A stretch of DNA of 5,201 nt, taken from contig JAIRTV010000149.1 in the NCBI GenBank assembly GCA_031254675.1, forward strand, positions 1 to 5,201, given 5' to 3'. Both the position numbers and the translations under genes were made by a program. How positions within the stretch are numbered: the stretch's first letter is position 1; the number at the start of each line of letters is the position of its first letter. This document shows positions 1-5,201 of the stretch, piece after piece. Source of the DNA: Planctomycetaceae bacterium. GTDB lineage: Bacteria; Planctomycetota; Planctomycetia; Pirellulales; Thermoguttaceae. The notes beneath the pieces were generated by a model, which saw only the letters and a list, made by a program, of their open reading frames with translations, made no database searches and was not told where the DNA came from.

Positions 1-3000
1 AACTTGACTTTTTTAGGTTTGACAAATTCGATTTTCTCCGGCAACTCCACACCAGCATACGGATCAACTTCAGGATTCAAATCAATATCCGCATACAACG
101 ATCTCAATTCCGTCATTCTTGCGGCGGTTTCCGGTACATTTTTCCGGTTGAGTAACGCAGCGACTTCAGCCCACGTCCCAAAATACGGAACATTCAAATC
201 AGCCCAAGTATAAAGCCGCCGCATTGAATCCGCGTCAACCTCTACACCATAATGTCCCTTTTCGAGTAATTGAAATAATTCACTTGACGAAGCGTGAAAC
301 TCAAGCGGTTTGAGAATATGATAATCACCTTCGGGACCGGGTCGCCGAACAAAAGGATGCAAGGCATGATAAGAATTGGAAAAACCGCGATATCCGGCTG
401 TTGTATCCGCGAAATTGGGACGGTTCTTTTGCTTCTCCGAACCGTTATGACAACCAACACAATAACGATCAAGTACAGGTTGAACTTCGTATTTGAACGA
501 GAACGGACGCTCTTTGCCCAAAAATGGAGTAATTGGAGTAGGTGATTTTCCCATTGCGATGGTGCGTTTTGTTGGTGCGCCGGTATTTTGCGATTCATGA
601 CAACCCGAACAAGCCTGATTTTCAGCCGGCATTCCAACAAACCATGTACGCATTAATTGCAACGCTCTACCTTTTTCGTCAAGTGGTTGAATAGCGAGTG
701 GCGTGTTTGCCGGAATAGTGAACGACGCGCTGCCGTCTTCGTAAACTGGAACTTCGCCGATTATCCGTCTTGCGTCCCAACAACTTTCCATCCCAAAATA
801 AGCATGCGAACCAATTCCACGATAACCATAATTAAACGCAAATACACGGAATTTTTTAACCGTACCTTTGGGGACATCTTTGAGACCTTCGCCAAAATAT
901 GTGTCGGTTATAAAAACGTTTGATTCTTTTGATTCACGGTTGACGCGATTAGGTTGGACTGGTGGTTGTTTTCGTTTAATAATTGGTGTTGGCTCAAAGA
1001 GTCCGTAGCCGGCTTCTTCGCGTAACTTAATCATGTTGTCAAATGTATCAACAAGGTACAACGCCCAAGAAGCATTTCTATTCAATTTTGCCGAAACAAT
1101 AAAATAATTCTCATCAAGCGGCGCAGGGAAAACAAATTTTGGGAAAACCGCGTCAACAATTTGATCGCCAATTACCGGTTCAACTGGTTTTCCATAACCC
1201 GGGATTTTTTGGATTGCGCCGTCAGCTTCTTGTCGTCCTTTTGTTACGTCGAAGAGAACGAGTTCACCGGCTCTAGATGTTCCGTGATGTCCTGAAATTA
1301 CAGCGGCGAATTTTGTTGAGCTATCTGGAATAGGTTTCGCGTAAAACATACTGTTAGGCCAAAATGAATTGCTGCCATAAAATTCGACTTGGTTTGTCCC
1401 GTCTGGATTCATGTGGAATAAAAGCCGCGTAAAATAATGCGGCGTGTCAATATATTCCCAACGTAAATACAAAATTCGACCATTGGGCAAAAGTGTTGGA
1501 CACCAATCTTGATCTTGTTCAAATGTTAATTGGCGAATGGTTTTTTTATCTTGTTCGAGTCGATAGATATTGCCAACTGGCGAACTGCCATCGATACAAG
1601 GAACACCCATCATGTTTGCGGTTGAGATAAAAATTACCGAGCCGTCGGGAACATAACAACCTTCAACATTATCAACATCGTTTCCGATTTGTGGTGTAAT
1701 TTGTTTTAGTTGTTGTTCGGAATTTTTGTTGTTTAAGTCTAGCTCAAAGATTTGCCAAGTGCGTTCTTTTGACAGTGCAGTAACTAGCGCTTTATCAGCG
1801 TCCCAATGTAAATTAATATCGCCAACAAAAGAGCCGTTTGGTTCTTCGATGATAGTTTGTGCTTCGCCTTGTGGGTTTTGTGGGTTTATTGTAGCGAGTG
1901 CGTTTCCGTACTCGTGTTTACCGCGTGCGGCGTTTGAAATCCAATTTTCAGTCAAACCTGCATTTTTTGCGCGACGAAATAATAAACGGTCAAATTTCAA
2001 TAACGGATTTGCGAGTAGAGCTTCTTGGCGAAATTGGGCAAATTCTTTTAACGTGTTGATGATTTTATCTTGTTCTTCGATGGTCAAACTTGCCGCGTCT
2101 GACCAATTTATATTGTCGAGAATAGTAACATATTTATTATATAGTTCTGTATATTTTTTACCGTCATATTGCGTAGGAAATTTTTTGGACAAGTCGTCAA
2201 TGGCGAGTTTGAGGGTTTTCGTATTTTTGGTCGCAGCAATAACATCTTCGCCAATTACGTTGTTTAATCGTTCAAGAAATTTTTCACGTGCGCGTTTGTC
2301 AAACCAATTTTTACGTTCTTTTTCGGTTGCGAATAATGAGGTGTCGTTGGGGTCTGCTACGACTTGTAGTTCTAGAAATGATGCCCAACCGTCGGCATTA
2401 TTTTTATCTTTTGCGGGATCGCCTACGTGGGATGGATAGGTTCGCCAAATTCTAAATTCAATCCAATCGTATTTTTTATCGCCGGTTATTGGTTGGTTAT
2501 TTTTTGCTTTGATGTGTGTTACAAAACCGCCAACAAATGGACCTATAATTTTATCGCCTGAAGTAAATGTGGGTTCTTTTGGAAATTGCGGCAAAGTACC
2601 GGCGTTTGCTTCGTTGTTTGCTAATCTGATTTCAAAATCTTGATTTGAACGACTATCGACGTTGCCGGAGTAGAGCAAGATTTCTTTGATTGTTTGCGGT
2701 TTGCCAAGATAGTATATAAGGACAGAAGGTTTTCCATTGATTTCTGTACGCCCGTTTCCGCCGTAAATACCGGAATCACCGTCAATCAAAAATTCTGGAT
2801 GTCCGACTTCATGTGCTTTGACAAGTTTGGCACTCGGAAAAGTTAATAGGTTGATGTCGTGTTTTGTGCTAATTGTGTGTCGCATTTCGCCGAATGTGTT
2901 TTCATGCCATACATGGTGAGCAAATTCAATTTGCCCGTCTTGAGCAGTTGCAACCGTACTAAAAAACGGGACGGCAAAAAACAATATTGTAAACAAAATT

Positions 3001-3008
3001 CTTCTCAT
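1..3008 (-). CDS. Exported dihaem cytochrome, hydrazine synthase alpha (HzsA)-like, with discoidin-like and beta-propeller domains (C-terminus beyond the window)
   Basis: The frame is open from the ATG at 3008-3006 to the left edge, giving 1002 full codons and no stop. Residues 1-22 form a signal peptide (MRRILFTILFF..., likely cleavage after VATA), so the protein is exported. Domains seen in order: residues about 45-205, a discoidin/F5-8C-like beta domain (FLIDGDSGIYGGNG, ILLYSGNVDSRSNQDFEIRL, WIEFRIWRTYP); about 210-340, charged and helical; about 350-660, TolB/PD40-type propeller strands (DINLHWDADKALVTAL, WCPTLLPNGRILYLRWEY, SGHHGTSRAGELVLFD at 572-587); about 695-798, an HzsA-middle-like region (GSHAYFGMESCWDARR); then CSGCH at 800-804 and CVGCH at 850-854. 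The stretch after the second haem (DYHILKPLEFHASSSEL, KGHYGV, LYTWADLNVPYFGTW) resembles planctomycete and verrucomicrobial HzsA-related proteins as I remember them; H905 and H919 are candidate distal ligands. It probably transfers electrons or does redox chemistry in the periplasm. Substrate unknown. More domains may follow off-window. No clear Shine-Dalgarno precedes the ATG; the signal peptide fixes the start. Confidence 0.86.
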   Translation of the reverse strand, partial: MRRILFTILFFAVPFFSTVATAQDGQIEFAHHVWHENTFGEMRHTISTKHDINLLTFPSAKLVKAHEVGHPEFLIDGDSGIYGGNGRTEINGKPSVLIYYLGKPQTIKEILLYSGNVDSRSNQDFEIRLANNEANAGTLPQFPKEPTFTSGDKIIGPFVGGFVTHIKAKNNQPITGDKKYDWIEFRIWRTYPSHVGDPAKDKNNADGWASFLELQVVADPNDTSLFATEKERKNWFDKRAREKFLERLNNVIGEDVIAATKNTKTLKLAIDDLSKKFPTQYDGKKYTELYNKYVTILDNINWSDAASLTIEEQDKIINTLKEFAQFRQEALLANPLLKFDRLLFRRAKNAGLTENWISNAARGKHEYGNALATINPQNPQGEAQTIIEEPNGSFVGDINLHWDADKALVTALSKERTWQIFELDLNNKNSEQQLKQITPQIGNDVDNVEGCYVPDGSVIFISTANMMGVPCIDGSSPVGNIYRLEQDKKTIRQLTFEQDQDWCPTLLPNGRILYLRWEYIDTPHYFTRLLFHMNPDGTNQVEFYGSNSFWPNSMFYAKPIPDSSTKFAAVISGHHGTSRAGELVLFDVTKGRQEADGAIQKIPGYGKPVEPVIGDQIVDAVFPKFVFPAPLDENYFIVSAKLNRNASWALYLVDTFDNMIKLREEAGYGLFEPTPIIKRKQPPVQPNRVNRESKESNVFITDTYFGEGLKDVPKGTVKKFRVFAFNYGYRGIGSHAYFGMESCWDARRIIGEVPVYEDGSASFTIPANTPLAIQPLDEKGRALQLMRTWFVGMPAENQACSGCHESQNTGAPTKRTIAMGKSPTPITPFLGKERPFSFKYEVQPVLDRYCVGCHNGSEKQKNRPNFADTTAGYRGFSNSYHALHPFVRRPGPEGDYHILKPLEFHASSSELFQLLEKGHYGVEVDADSMRRLYTWADLNVPYFGTWAEVAALLNRKNVPETAARMTELRSLYADIDLNPEVDPYAGVELPEKIEFVKPKKVK
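447..461 (-). other. Second c-type haem attachment motif, CVGCH (residues 850-854)
   Basis: Cys850, Cys853 and His854 form a second CxxCH, in the context LDRYCVGCHNGSEKQ, 50 residues after the first. The RYCxxCHNG form is typical of the small cytochrome c folds found in large planctomycete exported proteins. Downstream His881, His884, His905 and His919 could supply the sixth iron ligand; I cannot tell which one. Confidence 0.82.
597..611 (-). other. First c-type haem attachment motif, CSGCH (residues 800-804)
   Basis: This is codon-level CxxCH in the long minus-strand frame: Cys800, Cys803 and His804, in the context NQACSGCHES. In the c-type cytochrome family the two Cys bind haem covalently and His is the proximal iron ligand, which requires export and a cytochrome c maturation system. 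No Tyr lies in the 15 residues after His804. In the hydrazine synthase alpha structure, as I recall it, a Tyr shortly after the active-site CxxCH coordinates the haem iron, so this site is probably not a true hydrazine synthase centre. Confidence 0.8.
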
Positions 3009-3020
3009 GTTTTAATAAAT

Positions 3021-3040
3021 GGGTTAATTGGGGTTAATGT
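3021..3040. repeat. 10-bp tandem direct repeat in the leader of the dihaem protein gene
   Basis: Two adjacent copies, GGGTTAATTG and GGGTTAATGT, sit 13-32 bp upstream of the minus-strand start codon; they share eight consecutive bases. On the minus strand they read ATTAACCC twice. They could be a tandem operator half-site for a regulator, or chance in AT-rich DNA. They occupy the place where a ribosome binding site would be expected, yet contain no purine-rich Shine-Dalgarno in the minus-strand sense. Confidence 0.4.
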
Positions 3041-3094
3041 TTTGGTTTGTTAAAAAACCGAATTGGTTAAGTTAATAATTTTAAACTGTTCGCA

Positions 3095-3123
3095 ACAATA
3101 CTTCGTTTAGCGTTGTTTTCCAA
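3095..3123 (-). promoter_or_regulatory. Weak sigma-70-like promoter candidate for the dihaem protein gene
   Basis: On the minus strand TTGGAA (3123-3118) and TATTGT (3100-3095) are separated by 17 bp. Each box matches the consensus at four of six positions. Transcription would start near 3088, leaving a leader of about 80 nt that includes the GGGTTAAT tandem repeat. In such AT-rich DNA this match could easily occur by chance. Confidence 0.2.
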
Positions 3124-3313
3124 CTTGGTAAAAATTGAAAGAGCTAAATAGAAATGTTAAATATGATAGTTTAAAAATCTATTTGGACAATCAAAATCAA
3201 TTAAAATTGAAGATCTAAAAATATCGCCCTAATCGTAAATCAAATTTTAGCCTATTTATTTATAATGTCCACCTAGCACTTACCCGCTCTTTTAGAAATT
3301 CCCATAACTAACT

Positions 3314-3347
3314 TTCGTGTGCTTCGTGATTGTTCGTGTATTTCGTG
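3314..3347. repeat. Phased array of four TTCGTG hexamers
   Basis: TTCGTG occurs at 3314-3319, 3323-3328, 3333-3338 and 3342-3347, with start-to-start spacings of 9, 10 and 9 bp; the spacers differ (TGC, ATTG, TAT). The copies are all in one orientation and about one DNA helical turn apart. The array lies mid-way between the divergent genes and about 240 bp upstream of the plus-strand promoter candidate. It looks either like a multi-site operator or like a dispersed intergenic element; I recall similar CACGAA/TTCGTG strings in non-coding DNA of other bacteria but cannot verify that here. Confidence 0.65.
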
Positions 3348-3556
3348 TTTAAAAAATTATTAGGTTGAAAACAATAATCGAAAATGAATATTGGGGAGAT
3401 TCTTTTGTGGCTTGTTGAAAATTTTTTTGTTGTCATTATACTAAAGCCACTTTAAAAATCATTTGAGCTGAAAACGACAAGCATCACATAACATTTACTC
3501 AAGAACGAAATTTATCGTCTATGTTGGGTAATGGTGTTATTGTTAAGATATGGATT

Positions 3557-3576
3557 TTTTGCTGCGGTCGGCAAAA
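3557..3576. other. Hairpin with 8-bp stem and 4-nt loop
   Basis: TTTTGCTG (3557-3564) pairs with CGGCAAAA (3569-3576) through seven Watson-Crick pairs and one T-G pair, around the loop CGGT. It ends 11 bp before the TTGACA of the plus-strand promoter candidate. No T-run follows it on either strand, so it is not a typical intrinsic terminator. It may instead be an inverted-repeat operator (TTTTGCYG arms) placed just upstream of the -35 box. Confidence 0.4.
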
Positions 3577-3587
3577 TGATTTCTGCT

Positions 3588-3614
3588 TTGACAACGGAGT
3601 CATTGCAGTAAAAT
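3588..3614 (+). promoter_or_regulatory. Sigma-70-like promoter candidate for the plus-strand secreted protein gene
   Basis: A perfect -35 box TTGACA lies at 3588-3593 and a 5-of-6 -10 box TAAAAT at 3609-3614. The 15-bp spacer is shorter than the usual 17. Transcription would begin near 3621, leaving a short leader of about 23 nt before the ATG at 3644. That leader is A/T-rich and has no recognisable Shine-Dalgarno. Confidence 0.42.
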
Positions 3615-3643
3615 TTCAGAACAATTATTACAAATCAATTCAC

Positions 3644-5201
3644 ATGCGTACAAAAAAAATTCTACAAACTACTACATTGTTTTCTTTCATTTTGATTTCG
3701 TTTGCTTCTACTTTTGCACAAACAGACACACCAAATAATACAATTGACGTGTCGGTTTATAAAAAAATTAAACCATTGATCAAAGAGAATACATTTATTG
3801 TTGCGTATATTGATATTGATAAGATTGATCTCGATGGTTTTATTGTTGGCTCGGCTTCATTTATCAACCAATTTTCAAAAATATTCGAGCAAAAATTACG
3901 CGAATTGACAGAACAAGAATCGCCTGAAATTGAAACTGATCCGAATACTCCAACCACCGACACACCTACCGATCCCAATGCCCCCCCCCCACCAACTGAT
4001 AAACCCAAAACCGATCCAAACATTCCACCCGACAACACACCAAAAAATAATTCTGATCCTAAAACCGAAACGGACATAGTTGACACTGAATCAAAAAATA
4101 CAGATGAGGTATCAAATGGAAATGGAATTTTTAATGACAAATTTTGGGAATCTATGGAGTCTAAAGATGTAAGCGATATAATGCGACAAATACTTGGCAC
4201 GGCTTTGGGTAGTTTGCGCGCGAGCGGAATTAGAGAAATATATATTCTGTCAACAATGGAAATCATTCAACAATGCCCTGCACTAATTGCAGTTCACGGC
4301 AAGATAAATTTGAGTCCTGAATTGAAGGCGCAATTTGAATCTAGCGGAATTTATCTTTTGCCCGAACAAATAAGTGGTTTTACAATTTTTGCAGTTGTTA
4401 CACCGTCTCAAAATCAACCGCCAGTTGTAACAGACGAAACAGACATTGATGCCGATAAAAACCCATTTGAAACCAATACTACACCACCGACACCAACACC
4501 TGCACCATCCACCACATCCCCAACAATTCCAGACGCAAATTCTCCTGCCGAATTAGACAGTAATATTGAAAACAAACTTGCAAACGAGATGACAGACAAA
4601 TTGCAAAACGTTGTCAATATTTTCCGAAAATTAAAAACCAAAGATCGAAACGAAATAAAATCAGCGTTGCACATTCAACGTAAATCGCCGATTCGTGTTG
4701 TATTCGCACCGTCGGGTGGGTTAAAAACAATGGCAAATATGATGGCACCACTTGCCGCAACAACTATACCAAACGCAACAGAGTCAACAAAAGAACAAAT
4801 CAACGACAGCTTAAAAATTCTTAATAAATTGCAAACTGTCTCAATTGGATTCATTCCCGAAGAAATCAGATTCAATTTTGCAATCGAATTTTTGACAGAA
4901 CAAGAAGCACAAGATACCTATGTTTTGGTCAAAAAGAGTTTTAATGCAGCAAAAAATTCTATGATTGAAGATATGAAAAAAACTAACGAAAATTTGCCAC
5001 CCGAACAAATCGCAAAAGTTACAAAACTAATCGATAACTTCACACCACAATTGCGAAAACATCGTATCTTGCACAGTACAACAAAAAAGATTATTGAAAG
5101 CACTATTACAACAGCGGCAGAATATACAGCAGGAGTAATTTTGCCAATACGATTACGAATACAAGAAGAAATGAAAATACGAATACAAGAAGAAATGAAA
5201 A
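3644..5201 (+). CDS. Secreted protein of unknown function with two Pro/Asp/Thr-rich linkers (C-terminus beyond the window)
   Basis: The frame is open from the ATG at 3644 to the right edge, giving 519 full codons. Residues 1-25 form a signal peptide (MRTKKILQTTTLFSFILISF, then likely cleavage after STFA), which fixes the start. The mature part has a short alpha/beta segment (about 45-62, ENTFIVAYIDIDKIDLDGF), a linker rich in Pro, Asp, Thr and Asn (about 93-150, with TDPN three times and Pro114-117), a second globular segment (about 161-254), a second linker (about 255-307, PPTPTPAPSTTSPT), and a helical alpha/beta segment (308 onward, RVVFAPSGGLKTMANMM, TVSIGFIPEEIRFNFAIEFL). I cannot name the family. 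The layout recalls long exported planctomycete proteins that end in a DUF1559-like part; VILPIRLRIQEEMK could correspond to the LLPAVQAAREAARR segment of those proteins, a weak inference. A C10 run sits in linker 1, and a 24-bp tandem repeat closes the visible part. Minus-strand frames here are shadows. Confidence 0.85.
   Translation, partial: MRTKKILQTTTLFSFILISFASTFAQTDTPNNTIDVSVYKKIKPLIKENTFIVAYIDIDKIDLDGFIVGSASFINQFSKIFEQKLRELTEQESPEIETDPNTPTTDTPTDPNAPPPPTDKPKTDPNIPPDNTPKNNSDPKTETDIVDTESKNTDEVSNGNGIFNDKFWESMESKDVSDIMRQILGTALGSLRASGIREIYILSTMEIIQQCPALIAVHGKINLSPELKAQFESSGIYLLPEQISGFTIFAVVTPSQNQPPVVTDETDIDADKNPFETNTTPPTPTPAPSTTSPTIPDANSPAELDSNIENKLANEMTDKLQNVVNIFRKLKTKDRNEIKSALHIQRKSPIRVVFAPSGGLKTMANMMAPLAATTIPNATESTKEQINDSLKILNKLQTVSIGFIPEEIRFNFAIEFLTEQEAQDTYVLVKKSFNAAKNSMIEDMKKTNENLPPEQIAKVTKLIDNFTPQLRKHRILHSTTKKIIESTITTAAEYTAGVILPIRLRIQEEMKIRIQEEMK
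3981..3990 (+). repeat. C10 homopolymer inside the first proline-rich linker
   Basis: Ten consecutive C encode Pro114-116, with the last two C and an A completing the third proline codon. It stands out in an AT-rich gene. Losing one C moves translation to a stop at 4077-4079 (product of about 145 residues). Gaining one C gives a stop at 3997-3999 (about 118 residues). Homopolymers of this length are classical slippage sites, so this may be a phase-variation switch, or a place where sequencing miscounts. Confidence 0.85.
5153..5200 (+). repeat. 24-bp in-frame tandem repeat (two copies, cut by the window edge)
   Basis: Copy 1 (5153-5176) and copy 2 (5177-5200) differ only at the first base (TTA versus ATA) and encode LRIQEEMK and IRIQEEMK. 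The next base, A, fits a third copy, so the array may continue past the window. The unit is eight codons, so changes in copy number keep the reading frame. The predicted peptide is charged and helical, and more repeats would form a longer amphipathic or coiled-coil helix. Confidence 0.8.

Larger units (their letters stand above)
3009..3643. other. Intergenic region between the divergent genes
   Basis: This stretch of about 635 bp is very AT-rich and I find no convincing gene on either strand. It separates the start codons of two exported-protein genes, so it must hold both promoters. Structures seen, listed separately, are a 10-bp tandem repeat, a four-copy TTCGTG array, an 8-bp-stem hairpin and two promoter candidates. 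A short palindrome TCAATT-AA-AATTGA lies at 3197-3210, and a distant inverted repeat GTGGCTT/AAGCCAC at 3407-3413 and 3444-3450 has a 30-nt loop; both are weak. Between about 3211 and 3313 nothing stands out. The length is generous for two simple promoters, which leaves room for regulatory sites or an unrecognised small RNA. Confidence 0.75.

Noticed and set aside
4..923. Several short open frames on both strands at the left end (4-213, 242-640, 294-545, 657-923)
   Set aside because: The long minus-strand frame covers this whole region and contains the two CxxCH motifs and the conserved C-terminal segment, so these are shadows in other frames.
1726..2439. Plus-strand open frame of 237 codons
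   Set aside because: It lies antisense to the helical and propeller part of the dihaem protein. Its low-complexity Ser/Phe/Leu content is typical of a shadow, and the minus-strand frame has clear domains.
1..3008. Calling the gene hzsA and the organism an anammox bacterium
   Set aside because: Similarity is to the broad HzsA-related family. The expected Tyr after the active-site haem is absent, discoidin-like and helical parts are added, and no HzsB or HzsC gene is visible.
2859..3053. Plus-strand open frame of 64 codons
   Set aside because: It overlaps the signal peptide and leader of the minus-strand gene in antisense and has no features of its own.
3314..3347. TTCGTG array as a CRISPR
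   Set aside because: The repeats are 6 bp and the spacers 3-4 bp, far too short for a CRISPR array, and no cas gene is visible.
3407..3450. Inverted repeat GTGGCTT/AAGCCAC as a terminator
   Set aside because: The stem is only 7 bp with a 30-nt loop and is not followed by a T-run. There is also no gene ending nearby that would need a terminator.
3757..4266. Minus-strand open frame of 169 codons rich in Gly, Ser and Val
   Set aside because: It is antisense to the signal-peptide-bearing plus-strand gene. Its Gly/Val-rich stretch is only the complement of the Pro/Thr/Asp linker and the C10 run.
4414..5103. Three further minus-strand open frames of 61-86 codons
   Set aside because: All lie antisense to the continuous plus-strand frame, have no ribosome binding site, and show no recognisable protein features.

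Overview
The window is AT-rich bacterial DNA with two large, divergently transcribed genes for exported proteins. Each runs off one edge of the window, and about 635 bp of non-coding DNA separates them. A planctomycete, or a relative in the Planctomycetes-Verrucomicrobia group, is the best guess. This rests on recalled family resemblance of both proteins, not on a search: a discoidin-like/propeller/hydrazine-synthase-alpha-like dihaem protein on the left, and a secreted protein with low-complexity Pro/Asp/Thr linkers on the right. The low GC would fit an AT-rich, perhaps host-associated or uncultured, lineage; that part is only inference.

Left, minus strand, 3008 down to the left edge: one uninterrupted reading frame of at least 1002 codons. 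It encodes a signal peptide, a discoidin/carbohydrate-binding-like N-terminal domain, a helical linker, a TolB/PD40-type beta-propeller, a region resembling the middle domain of hydrazine synthase subunit alpha, and a C-terminal part with two CxxCH haem-binding motifs. It is most likely a periplasmic or surface dihaem cytochrome. I do not claim hydrazine synthesis.

Middle, 3009-3643: intergenic. It holds a 10-bp tandem repeat just upstream of the minus-strand gene, a phased array of four TTCGTG hexamers, an 8-bp-stem hairpin, and a TTGACA/TAAAAT promoter candidate about 30 bp before the plus-strand gene. Neither gene has a clear Shine-Dalgarno sequence.

Right, plus strand, 3644 to the right edge: a secreted protein of unknown function, at least 519 residues long, with two proline-rich linkers. 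A run of ten C falls inside the first linker, and a one-base slip there would truncate the protein in either direction. A 24-bp in-frame tandem repeat begins at the edge of the window.

Nothing here is clearly a defence, mobile or RNA-based system. The items most worth a second look are the C10 tract, the TTCGTG array, the edge repeat and the divergence of the dihaem protein from true hydrazine synthase. No functional link between the two genes can be shown from this window, although the divergent layout would allow shared control.
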